DNA of 64,000 nucleotides from Argopecten irradians (GCF_041381155.1 NC_091134.1:31377540-31441539); one strand, 5' to 3'; positions 13,301-26,300 are shown, counted from the first letter of the stretch. Notes: a model not told the origin generated them from the sequence alone. Numbers and translations are program-made.

Positions 13301-16300
13301 TTCCCTATTACAAATGATCAAATAATACTCAAAAATGTGTTTTCCCAATATAAACTATAGTAAACTTGACCCCCTCCCCAGGGGAAAACGTGAGACCCCA
13401 GAGTCATATAATTCACAATTTTTGTAAAGGACTTTAGGACCTTTCTATCTATGAAGAGTATTTCATTCCATCACATCTGTGAGTGGAGAAGAAGATTTTT
13501 GAAATCTTAGTCAATTTTACCCTTTTTGGCCAATCCCATAGCTCCCTGGGGGTGGGGACCATATAATTCACAATTTTGTTGGCCTTATGCCTTAGAAGGT
13601 TTGTGCAAAATTTTATTGAAATTGCTTCAGCAGTTTTGGAGAAGAAGTCGAAAATGTAAATTGTTTACGGACATACGACGGACGACGCATGACAACGGAC
13701 AAAAGGTGATTAGGATAGGTCACTTGAGACTTCGTCTCAGGTGACCTAAAAATGTAATCTATACAGTAAAGATTAGTAGAATAGTGTTTTGTTTGTTATC
13801 TTCCTATTTACACTTTTGATACTTAGTTAAATCACAGCTTCATCAACTTTCCTAAACATCCACACTGCTTTGCTATGGAAAGAACATTTGTTTTCTGAGG
13901 TAAAGGATCATTGATCATTTTGAATGATAAACTGATGTCTATTTCATTGAGCATTCTTGTTGTGTAAAAAAGAAAAAATAGTTTGAAAAGTTTGCCTGAA
14001 GAGAAACTAAAGATTATACCTCTGAGGCAACATGTTCATCTTAACATTTACATAAATGTAGTTAATGAACACACAGTGTTCATCAGACAGGTTTTCATAT
14101 ACCGTATTTTTGCGCGTATAGTGCGCACCCGCGTATAGTGCGCAGGTACGTTTTTGAGTTTCATGTTTGAAAAAAAAATATTTACAAACAAAATCTCAGT
14201 TTTTGTATCTTCGTCCAAAACATTTTGCATTGACTACAAACACTCTTGAAAACAAAATCAAATGGTTCTTATTGTTATCAGTGCTTAAAACAACCTTCTG
14301 TTCATTAACATTAACTGGCGAGAGGAGTTTGACACGATAATTGACACTGTGTTTACACAACGGCAGGCCTAGTTAGCTTGTGAATTGCCGGTGACACTAT
14401 AATGAGGATCTCAACAACGATGTTTTTGCAATCAAATAATTAATCATACCTTGTGTAATTCCAAGTGGTATCAATCAAGTCTATTGTGTATCTGATAGGC
14501 ATTTAGATTTAATCATTGTCCAAGATATTAGCTGGAAAGCCAACTGAGTAGGCTAATCAACCACAGGTGGCCGCCATATTTTACATCTTGAAACAACCAA
14601 ATGATTTATGTCACTACTCACCACTTAGAACATCAGGACTTATATATGCTGGACTACCTCTCTGATCTTTTAACAAATCATTTTCTGACACCAAGTGTTT
14701 TCCAAGACAGAAATTTGTGATGATAATCCGTCTTGTTCTTTTGATAATCCGTCTTGTTCTTTTGTTCAGAACCATGTTTCCAAGTTTCAAGTCACGATGG
14801 ACAATATTTTTCTGAAAGAATAAAACCAAACCATGTTTCACCTCAAATTAAAGTACTGTAGAACCTAAAGGAAGACACCTCTATATGAAGGACAGGCTCA
14901 TCAACCAATTAGAGCAATTTAATATCAAATTAACCTCTGTGTAAAGGTCATCTGTCTTTAAAGGACATTTTTGAATGATATGTCCCTTTGACATCCTTTT
15001 CAGACAAGTTTGATTGTAGCTTTTTTATTTAGCACCAGATAGTATTAAGAAAATTTATTTCACACAAAAGGAAAATCAATCTAATGCTAAATTGAGCAAG
15101 TACCTTGTGAAGACTCTCAACAACCCTGACAATATCATAGAAGATAACAATTGCTTCTTTCTCTGTTAATTTCTTCTCTTTGATCACATAATGCTGAAGA
15201 TTAATGAGGTCGGCGTTTTTATTGCTGAAATCGTGAGGGATGAGACAGTCCAGTACTAGACATAGTCTTTGTTTCCTTTGTCCTGTGTACTGAATTCGTC
15301 CAGATGGATCCAGAACCTCCCTCTCTTCCCAGGCCTCGTCCTACAAACAGTTTTAAACAAGTTTATCTGTATACGCACGTATATGTGAACATTCGTGACC
15401 ATCCTTAATATATCATTTTATTAGTTCTTATTGTGTCTTGACAAAGGGGCAGATTTCCACTATATTCTGTCCACACTTAAATTTACTTTTTTGTCCCATA
15501 TTTACTACTTCAAGTAATTCAAATCCTACAGACATATGTCATCCAGTGTGATCTAGATCATTGATATTACTTCCTTGACCCATATTCTATATTCATACTA
15601 CAATAAATCACTTTTATTTTGTGAGATTTAATTTCGAGTAATTTTGTGAGAGAGCTGGAATGTTAATGTTAATTCAAATGTTTCCATTATATTTACTTCT
15701 TGTATAATATATGAATGCATGATTGCCAGTAAGAGCCCTTGATATCAAATAATAAGTTGAAAACAAAGAGAAGGTGAAATATTTCATACATGAATATATA
15801 GTGGTTTACAGCACATGTAACTATTTGCTTTCATACTTTATTCAACAGGGATCATCGTCTTAATCATCTAATCATAAGCGTAATGTCATTCTTCCCTAAT
15901 TACAGTAATACTTTTAAAATAACCATACATATTGCTATGTCTTTTTCAGTATATAAAGTTTTACTAAAATTTTCATAATGAAATGTTATAAAAGAAGAAT
16001 ACTTTGATAGCCAATGGAACCTCTGACTTATTTAACATAGATACACAGACGAGGAGCAGCACTTACTTTGAATAGCCCATGGTGATGGACAACCCCATCT
16101 TGGTGTCGTAGTAATGACAGTAACGAGTACTCAGTGTGTAGGAGCATCTTACCCTGTCTGTCGTCCTGACTCTCTCTGTTTGGGTTTTCAAGAGTGAGCA
16201 TCTGCCAATAAACCAATACTAAATGATACACAGATTCATTTCAACTGACAAATACATTCAAAAGGTATTCATTAAACTCACAGATATATTCAATAGGTAT

Positions 16301-19300
16301 CATTCAACTCAGAATATATTCATTAAGTATTCATTCAACTCAGAATATATCGGAGGTATACATTCAACTAAAGATATAATCAATAGATATTCATTCAACT
16401 CAGATTATATTCAGAAAGTTTTCATTCAACTTCAGATGTATTCAATAGGTATTCATTCAACTTGAGATGTATTCAATAGCTAACATTCAACTCATGTATA
16501 TTCCAGATATTATTCAACTTATATATATTCAATATGTATTCATTCAAGTCAGATATATTCAATCTAAATTCATTCAACTCAGAATATATTCAATATATAT
16601 GATCCAACTCAGACATATTCAATAGGTATTTAATGTTTAACAAATGAAATCCTATATTCATTCCAAGTCTTTGCTATATAAACACTTTTTTATATGGAAT
16701 TAAGCTGATGACACCCAAATATGAATTAAAGGTTGGATTTCAACTTACAAAGCCACCATGTCCCTTGACTTTATCAACAGAAGAGTATATGCTAGTGGTA
16801 AACTACCATAAAAAGATGGAGACTTGGTCTAGTTACATATTGACATTGGCAAGATTTAATTTTCCGTATATACATGAGTACATGTTACTCGATACCTGAG
16901 GGAAGTCTGTGATACACAACAAATTGAAAAAATGTACAAATAATACATTGGATGATGTGGTAAAGATAATTTTTTAAATGTTGGACTTCCGAAATTATAA
17001 CTAACATTTCTAAAGAAATATTAATGATATTATCCTTTGATTCCTTTATATGTCATTTTAGATTTCATTATTAATTATGATATACAATATTCATTTTCTT
17101 ATTAATGACTTACTTTTAATGTGTAAAAATCATCTGTTCCTTCTTTTCTTGCCAAACATTGCACAATACTTTTCACTGGTGAAGCCTGCAATCTTGGCCC
17201 TACAGAAAAAAATTCTTATCTGTTACAAGATTAAAGTTGATTTTAGTTTAATAGAACAAACAACAAAACAGTTATCTCAGACTTGGAATGATAGCTAGGA
17301 CCCTGGTAAAACTTCCAAGTTATTAGGATGTTGAATAAGATAGGGTATTATATTTGTACATATTAAAGTTCATTCTTTGCTTACATGAAATTCCTCTATT
17401 AGAAAACATGATAATGTGTTAAACATTATTTTCTACATGTATTTATTAATGCTATCAATAATCCATCAACACGGAATTCATTCTCAGTGAAGGCTGATTT
17501 CAACTGAACCATGAGGAGTCAGTAAAGTCCCAAGCTTCAGGGGTGTAAAAAACCACTTGCCCGACGCCCAGGGCAACCAGTTTTTGAGTTTGGGCAAGTA
17601 GAAAAAGTTGGTTCACTTGCCCTTGGCAAGTGACAACTGATGAGTGAATTTCTGGACATATTTTTCTGGTGCACTAAGTTTAATGCTATATGAGACTTAT
17701 AACTAAATATCTGTCGGAGGAAACAAACCTGCCTAAATATTACTAAAGAAATAATTTAGGATTAGAAACAATTTTTATTTCACAAGAATAAACAAAAAAT
17801 CAAAATTGGCATAACTGGGTCGCTAAGTGCACCTTCAGTTCAGAGACGTTTTTCAGACATTCAAGCTGATAAAAACAATTATTAATTGCTTTGAGGTATA
17901 TTTCTGTGTAAAAACAATCTCTGTTCACAGCAATCTAATTAAAATACAGATCCTTATTATCACTATGTTGGATAAGAGGATCTAAGAACATCCCTTTGAA
18001 CGGAGTGGTTATAAGGATCTGTGTTTTAATCAGATTGTGTTCACAGTAGGAAGTTGCACTTGGATACTAGTAATGGAGCCGGAATCCGGTTTCCGGAATT
18101 CAGGAATTTGAAAAAAAATGATAGAGAAACAAAAAAGAAAGTTAACAAGAGGCCCATGGGCCTTAACAGTCATCTGACTCATGGCACAAAACAACAGTCG
18201 CAGTATAATGGAGTGGTGAACAATTAATATAAGCAATAGAAGGAACTCCTTTTCTGAATATGTAAGTTTCTGAAATAGGTAAAGGTCATTTGTTGAACAA
18301 ACTTGGTAGCCTTTCATCCATATATGATTTTAACCCATTCAAGGATGAAAGAGGAGTCAGATTTTAAAGCAAAATTTCAGCAAAGCTCCCATTTTGGACC
18401 CCTGACTTTCTATCCCCATGGGTGTTACCTCATCCTTTATAAAATATGTTCCCCCTTCTGAGCCCCGCCCCTCTGTCCCCTAGGGCCTGACCTAACTCGT
18501 TTATATTAAATATGATTGTCCTTCCCCAGTGCTGTTTCACACAAAATATGGATGCATTAATCCACTTAAGGGTTAAGAAGGAGTAGGCAAAATTTAATCA
18601 AAATTCCCCATTCTGAGCCCCACCCCTCTGTCACCAGGGGTTGGACCTAACTTGTTTATATAAAATATGACAGTCCTTCCTCTACGATCTTTTACACAAA
18701 ATATGGATGAAATCCACTCAAGGCTTAGGGAGGAGTAGGATTTTAAAGCTAAAACAAGTACATGTACTCATTGTAACGGACACTGAGGTTTGCCCAGCAA
18801 AAATCTTTCAAAATTTTTATCACACTGATAAGCATCCCTTTATAACCCTTTATACTTAATTTCATTGAAATCAGAGACCGAAACCTGAAAAGAGGACGTG
18901 GGCTCGCAGCCATCTTGGAATACAAAAATCTTCACAAAAATATTTGCATGTTGTTCGCCATCCCTTAAAACCTCTATTGACCTATTTTCAGAGGTCGGAA
19001 GAGACTCATTTATATAAACAAAAGGCTCATGGGCCTAAACGATCATCTGACTCATGGCATAAAACAACAGTATAAAGTATTGGTTAACGATTAATATAAA
19101 CAATACAAGGAAATCCTTAGTTGAATATGTAAGTTTCTGAAATAGGTAAATGTCATTTGTTGAACAAACTTGGTAGCCCTTCATCCATATATGGTTGTAA
19201 CCCATTCAAGGACTAATATAAAGAGGAGTCAGATTTTAAAGCCAAATTTCAGCAAAGCTCCCATTTTGGACCCCTCCGTACTATCCCCATGGGTCTTAGC

Positions 19301-22300
19301 TCAGTCCTTTATAAAATATGATTGTCCTCACTTAAAGTTCCCCCTTCCGAATCAATTTTCATTGAGATCGGAGACTGAACCCGAAAACAGGAAGTGGATC
19401 AGCGGCCATCTTGGAATACCAAAATCTTAACGAAAATGTTTGCATGTTGTTCGGCATCAATTAAAACCCCTATAGACCAATTTTCATTGAGATCGGAGAC
19501 TGAAACCTTAAAACAGGAAATGGGCCAGCGGCCATCTTGGAAAACCAAAATCTTTACGAAAATGTTTGCATGTTGTTCGGCATCAATTAAAACCCCTATA
19601 GACCAATTTTCATTGAGATCGGAGACCGAAATCTGTGTGGGCCAGCTAAAATTAAGAAAAATTTGCCCTTTTGGGGCCCCACCACTCAGCCCCTAGGGGC
19701 CGGACCAGACTCAATTTATATAAAATATGATTGTCCTCCCCCACTGATGTTTCACACCAAATATGGATGAAATTCATACAAGGATGAAGAAGGAGTAGGA
19801 TTTTAAAGCTAAAATTTAGAAAATTTGCTCTTTTGGAGCCCCAACCCTCAGTCCCTAGGGGTCGGACCAGGCTCGTTTATATAAAATATGATTGTCCTTC
19901 CCCAATGATGTTTCACACCAAATATGGATGAAATCCATCAAAGGATGAAGGAGGAGTAGGATTTTAAAGCAAAAATTAAGAAAATTTGCCCTTTTGGGGC
20001 CCCACCCCTCAGCCCCTAGGGGTCGGACCAGGCTTATTTATATACAAGAGGCCCAAAGGGCCTTAACGGTCATCTGACTACCTTGGCAATAGTAAATTTA
20101 ATTTCATATGGTGTCACTTTGTCAGGACCATGTCAGGATCATTTTCAATTTCTTTCAACAAATTTTCTTTCAAACAAGAGGCCAAAGGGCCTTAACATGT
20201 AGGAAGTTAATTAGATATAGTGTCATGGTAGCCATCTTCGATTTGGGATCAACCAGAGATGTAACAACACTTTGTCGGGACCATGTCAGGATCATTTCAT
20301 GCAAGTTTCAGCCAAATCGCACTTGTAGAACTTGAGAAGAAGTTCAAAATGTGTTTTCAAGATGGCGGCTGTGGAGGCCATCTTGAATTTCGGATTGACC
20401 CGAAAAATAACAACACTTTGTCGGGACCATGTCAGGATCATTTCATGCAAGTTTCAGCCAAATCGCACAGGTAGAACTTGAGAAGTTCAAACTGTGTTTT
20501 TAAGATGACGGCTTTGTTGGCCATCTTGAATTTCGGATCGACCCGAAAAATAACAACACTTTGTCGGGACCATGTCAGGATCATTTCATGCAAGTTTCAG
20601 CCAAATCGCACTTGTAGAACTTGAGAAGAAGTTCAAAATGTGTTTTCAAGATGGCGGCTGTGGAGGCCATCTTGGTTTTCGGATCGACCCGAAAAAATAA
20701 CAACACTTTGTCGGGACCATATCAGGATCATTTCATGCCAGTTTCAGCCAAACCGCATCGGTAGAACTTGAGAAGAAGTTCAAAATGTGTTTTCAAGATG
20801 GCGGCTGTTGCGGCAATCTTGAATTTCGGATCGACCCGAAAAATAACAACACTTTGTCGCGACCATGTCAGGATCATTTCATGCAAGTTTCAGCCAAATT
20901 GCACTGGTAGAACTTGAGAAGAAGCTCAAAATGTGTTTTCAAGATGGCGGCCATCTTGAATTTCGGATCGACCCGAAAAATAACAACACTTTGTCGGGAC
21001 CATATCAGGATCATTTCATGCAAGTTTCAGCCCAATTGCACTGGTAGAACTTGAGAAGAAGTTCAAAATGTGTTTTCAAGATGGCGGCTGTGGCAGCCAT
21101 CTTGGATTTCGGATCAACCCGAAAAATAACAACACTTTGTCGGGACCATGTCAGGATCATTTCATGCAAGTTTCAGCCAAATCGCACCGGTAGAACTTGA
21201 GAAGAAGTTCAAAATGTGTTTTCAAGATGGCGGCTGTGGCGGCCATCTTGGATTTCGGATCGACCCGAAAAATAACAACACTTTGTCGGGACCATGTCAG
21301 GATCATTTCATGCAAGTTTCAGCCAAATCGCACTGGTAGAACTTGAGAAGAAGTTCAAAATGTGAAAAGTTAACGCACGGCGCACGGCGCACGACGACGG
21401 ACGAAACATGACGACTATAGGTCATCCTGACCCTTCGGGTCAGATGACCTGAAAATATGACTGTCCTCCTCTAATGATGTTTCATACCAAATATGGATGA
21501 AATCCATCCAAGGATGAAGGAGGAGTGGGATTTTAAAGCTAAAATTAAGAAAATTTGCCCTTTTGGGGCCCCACCCCTCAGCCCCTAGGGGTCAGAACAG
21601 GCTCATTTACATAAAATCTGATTGTCCTTCCCCAATAATGTTTCACATTAAATATGGACGAAATCCATCCAAGGATGAAGGAAGAGTAGGATTTTAAAGC
21701 TAAAATTTAGAAAATTTGCCCTTTTGGGGCCCCACCCCTCAGCCCCTAGGGGTCGGTCCAGGCTCATTTATACAGAATATGATTGCCCTTACCCAATGAT
21801 GTTTCACAGTGATTATGGATGAAATCCATCAAAGGATGAAGGAGGATTAGGATTTAAAAGCTTAAATTAAGAAAATTTGCCCTTTTGGGGCCCCGCCCCT
21901 CTGCCCCTAGGAGTCGGACCTATCTCATTTATATAAAATATGATTTTCCTTCCCCAAGGATGTTTCACACCAAATATGGATGAAATTCATCCAAGGATGA
22001 AGGAGGAGTAGGCTTTTGAATAAAATAGTTTTGCGCACGACGGACAGCGCAAGGCGCACGACGACGGACAAAACACGATGACAATAGGTCATCCTGACCT
22101 TCGGTCTGATGACCTCAAAATGATTGTTTTTTCGCCAATGATGTTTCATTCCAGATATGGATGAATTTATCCAAGGATGAAGAGAGGAGTAGAATTTTAA
22201 AGCAAAATTAAGAAAATTTGCCCTTTTGGGGCCCCACCCCTCAGCCCCTAGGGGTCGGACCAAGCTCATTTATATAAAAATATGATTGTCCTTCCCAAAT

Positions 22301-23184
22301 GATGTTTCACACCAAATATGGATGAAAACCGCTTAGTGGTTAAGGAGGAGTAGCGTTTTAAAGGAAAAAAGTTTACGCACGACGGAAATAACAACACTTT
22401 GTCGGGACTATGTCAGGATCATTTCATGCAAGTTTCAGCCAAATCGCACTGCTAGAACTTGAGAAGAAGTTCAAAATGTGTTTTCAAGATGGCGGCTGTG
22501 GCGGCCATCTTGGATTTCAGATCGACCCGAAAAATAAGATCACTTTGTCGGGACTATGTCAGGATCATTTCATGCAACAAATGTCAGGATCATTTCATGC
22601 AAGTTTCAGCCAAATTGCACCGGTAGAACTTGAGAAGAAGTTCAAAATATGTTTTCAAGATGGCGGCTGTGGAGGCCATCTTGGATTTCATATCGACCCA
22701 AAAAATAACAACACTTTGTCGGGACCATGTCAGGATCATTTCATGTAAGTTTCAGCTAAATTGCACAGGTAGAACTTGAGAAGAAGTTCAAAATGTGAAA
22801 AGTTAACGCACGGAGCACGACGAAGGACGAAACATGACAACTATAGGTCATCCTGACCCTCGGGTCAGATGACCTAAAAAATTCTTACACCCCTGAGCTT
22901 ATTTTAATTAACAATCATGAGCGAATGGTTAAATATCATGAAGCTATTGAATATGATCAGTGATGAAGTTAGGTTTCAACTCTTTTAGGACAATATAATA
23001 TAAATGTACCAAGTAAGTAAGGTCCAGCTCTTTTTGTTTCTCCACTAGTTGGGAAAGGGCCTTTCTGTTTGCTGCTTGAGGGAACTCGGTCAGATCTTTG
23101 TTGCCCTTCTATCCTTGGCAGCTTGCTAGACCCACTAGGCTGCTGCTGTTGGGACAAAGACGATGATGCAAAAGACCGCTTCAT
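10306..23184 (-). CDS. STK40: serine/threonine-protein kinase 40 (pseudokinase, Tribbles-related)
   Basis: A scaffold-type pseudokinase known in animals to act with the COP1 ubiquitin ligase. The coding exons, in transcript order, are 23184-23010, 17199-17114, 16201-16067, 15340-15104, 14811-14622, 11659-11515, 10963-10844 and 10627-10306. All phases fit and the total is 1410 nt, giving 469 residues (human 435). Landmarks are KRAGPYLLG, SIVQCLARKEGTDDFY, GKMLLHTEYSLLSLL, DGVVHHHGLFK, INLQHYVIKEKKLTEKEA, NIVHRDLKLGN, TNFCLGKHLVSE, GSPAYISPDVLSG and KPSDMWALGVVLFTMLYGQF. The HRD motif is kept, but the DFG position reads NFC, as in human STK40, so catalysis is doubtful. A perfect 21-bp duplication (14722-14763) repeats seven residues between the catalytic loop and NFC. 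The C-terminal tail (QVVPDID, then a Ser/Pro-rich stretch and PPIRRLNTDAQPL) matches the family. The 5'UTR exon is not settled. Confidence 0.95.
11694..13752 (+). mobile_element. family E repeat in STK40 intron
   Basis: The left end is 'CGAGGCCCATGGGCCTTAAC', a variant of the CAAGAGGCCC terminus, with palindrome GGCCCATGGGCC. The right end is the hairpin GGTCACTTGAGAC-ttc-GTCTCAGGTGACC followed by TAAAAA. In between are about five to six tandem units of roughly 310 bp. Each has a 'ttggccccgcccctaaggcc' and 'cctgggggtc' block and a 'ctataaactatagtaaactt' block. A CG-rich 'gacatacgacggacgacgca' segment precedes the hairpin, as in families A, B and D. It is non-coding, looks structurally complete and sits inside an intron. 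Confidence 0.75.
14100..14152. repeat. single transposon-like terminus ('ACCGTATTTTTGCGCG')
   Basis: ACCGTATTTTTGCGCGTATA is followed by two copies of a 'gcgtatagtgcgca' motif. It looks like one end of a short DNA element, since it shares the leading ACCGTATTT with the termini at 7.9-8.3 kb. I find no inverted partner nearby, so only one end can be supported. Confidence 0.35.
16238..16640. repeat. minisatellite, about 33-bp unit, in STK40 intron
   Basis: About a dozen imperfect copies of a unit like 'attcattcaactcagaatat' plus 'attcaataggt'. Unit length varies. An 80-residue open frame across it is a by-product of the repeat. Confidence 0.8.
17923..18046. repeat. inverted repeat, about 35-bp arms
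   Basis: The left arm starts TGTTCACAGCAATCTAATTA and continues to ...CAGATCCTTAT. The right arm starts ATAAGGATCTGTGTTTTAAT and runs to ...TGTTCACA. They are near-perfect inverted copies around a spacer of about 50 bp. It may be a tiny MITE inside the hAT-like element or part of that element's fold. Confidence 0.7.
19018..22116 (+). mobile_element. family A repeat, nested copy
   Basis: A second family A left terminus (AAAAGGCTCATGGGCCTAAA, slightly decayed) starts within a unit of the outer copy. Its matching right hairpin (GGTCATCCTGACC-ttc-GGTCTGATGACC) ends at 2211x, after which the outer units resume. It holds a 117-bp-unit array at about 19330-19640 ('gagatcggagactgaaacct', 'gcggccatcttgga') and 147-bp units after it. 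It is itself interrupted by the family D element at 20045-21452. Confidence 0.65.
20045..21452 (+). mobile_element. family D repeat, complete, nested in family A
   Basis: It begins CAAGAGGCCCAAAGGGCCTT and ends with the hairpin GGTCATCCTGACC-cttc-GGGTCAGATGACC and TGA. A second, internal left-type terminus occurs at about 20175. Some eight tandem units of about 147 bp follow, each with 'cactttgtcgggaccat', 'aggatcatttcatgcaagtt' and a palindromic block 'caagatggcggctgtggcgg' and 'ccatcttg'. The CG-rich 'gacgacggacgaaacatgac' segment precedes the end hairpin. The interrupted family A unit rejoins exactly (tttatata | aaatatga), giving a clean insertion boundary. Confidence 0.8.
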
Positions 23185-23383
23185 CCTTCTTCAATTCAGC
23201 TTATGCACACCATGTCATTGTCAAATTCCCAAAATGGCTTCCATCTTGTTACCTTTGCTAAGGGATCTCTTTCAGACATTTTATATGTACGTTCATTCCT
23301 AAAAAAATACACACAAAATATATTCATTACAGTTATTTTTTGTTTTGTGTCGCCTGAAGGTTTTAAAGGATTTGTGCAGTCAA

Positions 23384-26300
23384 CAAGAGGCCCATGGGCC
23401 TTAACGGTCATCTGACTCATGGCACAAAACAACAAAGTCACACAGTATAAAGTATTGGTTAACGATTAATATAAACAATACAAGGAACTCCTAAGTTGAA
23501 TATGTAAGTTTCTGAAAAAGGTAAATGTCATTTGTTGAACAAACTTGGTAGCCCTTCATCCAAATATGGTCGAAACCCATTCAAGGATTAATATAAGGAG
23601 GAGTCAGATTTTAAAGCCAAATTTCAGCAAAGCTCCCATTTTGGACCTCGGTCATACTATCCCCATGGGTCTTACCTCGGTCCTTTATAAAATATGATTG
23701 TTCTTACCTAAAGTTCCCCCTTCTGAATCAATTAAAACCACTATAGACCAATTTTCATTAAGATCGGAGACTGAAACCTTAAAACAGGAAGTGGGCCAGC
23801 GGCCATCTTGGAATACCAAAAATCTTTACGAAAATGTTTTGCATGTTGTTCGGCATCAATTAAAACCCCTATAAACCAATTTTCATTGAGATCGGAGACT
23901 GAAACCTTAAAACAGGAAGTGGGCCAGCGGCCATCTTGGAATACCAAAATCTTTACGAAAATGTTTGCATGTTGTTCGGCATCAATTAAAACCCCTATAG
24001 ACCAATTTTCATTGAGATTGGAGACTGAAACCTTAAAACAGGAAGTGGGCCAGCGACCATCTTGGAATACCAAAATCTTTACGAAAATGTTTGCATGTTG
24101 TTCGGCATCAATTAAAACCCCTATTGACCAATTTTTCATTGAGATCGGAGACTGAAACCTTTAAACAGGAAGTGGGCCAGCGACCATCTTGGAATACCAA
24201 AATCTTTACGAAAATGTTTGCATGTTGTTCGGCATCAATTAAAACCCCTATAGACCAATTTTCATTGAGATCGGAGACTGAAACCTTAAAACAGGAAGTG
24301 GGCCAGCGGCCATCTTGGAATACCACAAGAGGCCCAGAGGGCCTGTATCGCTCACCTGGTTTGTAATGCCAAGTAATGTTCTGAATACAGGTTCATTGTT
24401 TCTTTTCTTAAGGAATTTTAATATTAACCTCTAAATCCCCTATTGGGCCCCACCCCTCCTGTGCCCAGGGGGTCAGAGCCAAAATTTATACAAGTTCTGT
24501 TCCCCTTCTCCCAAGGGTGTTTATGGCCAAATTTGGTCACAATCCCAGCAAAACTCCAGGACAAGTAGCGATTTATAGGATTTACCTCTATTTCCCCTAT
24601 TGGGCCCCACCCGTCCTGCCCCCGGGGGGCCAGAGCCAAAATTTATACAAGATCTGTTCCCCTTCCAAAAAGGATGTTTGTGGCCAAATTTGGTTACATT
24701 CCCATAAAGAACTCTATGACTAGTAGCGATTTAAAGGATTTACCTCAATTTCACCTATTGGGCCCCGCCCCTCCTGCCCCCGGGGGATCAGAGCCAAAAT
24801 TTATACAAGTTCTGTTCCCCTTCCCCTACGGATGTTTGTGGCCAAATTTGGTTACATTCCATTCAGAACTCTATGACTAGTAGCGATTTAATGGATTTAC
24901 CTCTATTTCCCCTATTGGGCCCGCCCCTCCTGCCCCCAGGGGATCAGAGCCAAAATTTATACAAGTTCTGTTCCCCTTCCCCCAAGGATGTTTGTGGCCA
25001 AATTTGGTTACATACCATTCAGAACTCTATGACTAGTAGCGATTTAAAGGATTTACCTCTATTTCCCCTATTGGGCCCCACCCCTCCTGCCCCCGGGGGG
25101 TCAGAGTCAAGATTTATACAAGTTCTGTTCCCCCTCCCCCAAGGATGTTTGTGGCCAAATTTGGTTACAATCCATGCAGAACTCTATGACTAGTAGCGAT
25201 TTAAAGGAAATGTTGACGGACAGAACGGACGACGACGGACGACGCGCCATGACATAAGCTCACCGGCCCTGCGGGCCAGGTGAGCTAAAAATCTTTACGA
25301 AAATGTTTGCATGTTGTTCGGCATCAATTAAAACCCCTATAGACCAATTTTTATTGAGATCGAGACTGAAACCTTAAAACAGGAAGTGAGCCAGCTAAAA
25401 TTAAGAAAATTTGCCCTTTTGGGGCCCCATCCCTCAGTTCCTAGGGTTCAGACCAGACTCATTTATATAAAATATAATTGTGTTTCCCCAATGATGCTTC
25501 ACACCAAATATGGATAAAATTCATCCAAGGATGGAGGAGGAGTAGGACTTTTAAGCTAAAATTAAGAAAATTTCCCCCATTTGGGGCCCCCACCCCTCAG
25601 CCCCTAGGGGTCGGACCAGGCTCATTTTTAATATGATTGTCCTTCCCCAATGATGTTTCACAACAAATATGGATGAAATCCATCCAAGGATGAAGGAGGA
25701 GTAGGATTTTAAAGCTAAAATTAAGAAAATTTGCCCATTTGGGGCCCCACCCCTCAGCGCCTAGGGGTTGGACAATGCTCATTTACATCAAATATGATTA
25801 TCCTTCCCCAATAATGTTTTACACTTAATATAGATGAAATCCATCCAAGGATGAAGGAGGAGTAGGATTTTAAAGCTAAAATTAAGAAAATTTGCCCTTT
25901 GGGGGCCCCACCCCCTCAGCCCCTAGGGGTTGGACCACGCTCATTTATATAAAATATGATTGTCCATCCCAAATAATGTTTCACACCAAATATGGATGAA
26001 ATCCATCCAAGGATGAAGGAGAAGTAGGATTTTAAAGCTAAATTAAGAAAATTTGCCTTTTTTGGGCCCTACCCCTCAGCCCCTAGGGGTCGGACCAGGC
26101 TCATTTATATAAAATATGATTGTCCATCCCAAATGATGTTTCACAACCAAATATGGATGAAATCCATCCAAGGATGAAGGAGGAGTAGGATTTTAAAGCT
26201 TAAAATAAGAAAATTCGCCCTTTTGGGGCCCCACCCCTCAGCCCCTAGGGGTCACACCTATCTCAAATATATAAAAATATGAATGTCCTTACCTAATGAT

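Larger units (their letters stand above)
18146..22877 (+). mobile_element. family A repeat, outer copy (composite)
   Basis: The left terminus is CAAGAG with the palindrome GGCCCATGGGCC, then 'ttaacagtcatctgactcat'. The right terminus is the hairpin GGTCATCCTGACC...GGTCAGATGACC. Internal units of about 147 bp carry 'ggagtaggattttaaagc', 'cccttttggggccccacccc' and 'atatggatgaaatccatcc'. A second family A element (19018-22116) and a family D element (20045-21452) are nested inside. At about 22384 the sequence switches from family A to family D units, so the right end (22385-22877) is a D-type end joined to an A body. It is non-coding. Confidence 0.7.
17538..22894. mobile_element. hAT-like non-autonomous element split by a later insertion
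   Basis: The termini are CAGGGGTGTAA at 17538 and TTACACCCCTG ending at 22894, which are exact inverted repeats of 11 bp. They are flanked by a 5-bp direct repeat AGCTT (17533-17537 and 22895-22899). The element's own sequence is about 17538-18145 plus about 22878-22894; the rest is a nested 4.7 kb repeat complex inserted later. The CAGGG start suggests the hAT superfamily, although 5 bp is shorter than the usual 8-bp hAT duplication. It has no transposase frame. Confidence 0.55.

Noticed and set aside
20283-22748. Repeated frames starting MSGSFHASFSQIA
   Set aside because: They follow family D unit periodicity and recur in the inverted copy at 54.3-55.1 kb. They are repeat shadows, not genes.
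24424-25193. Proline-rich frames in family B units
   Set aside because: They repeat with the unit, occur on both strands and in all B copies, and contain no domain.
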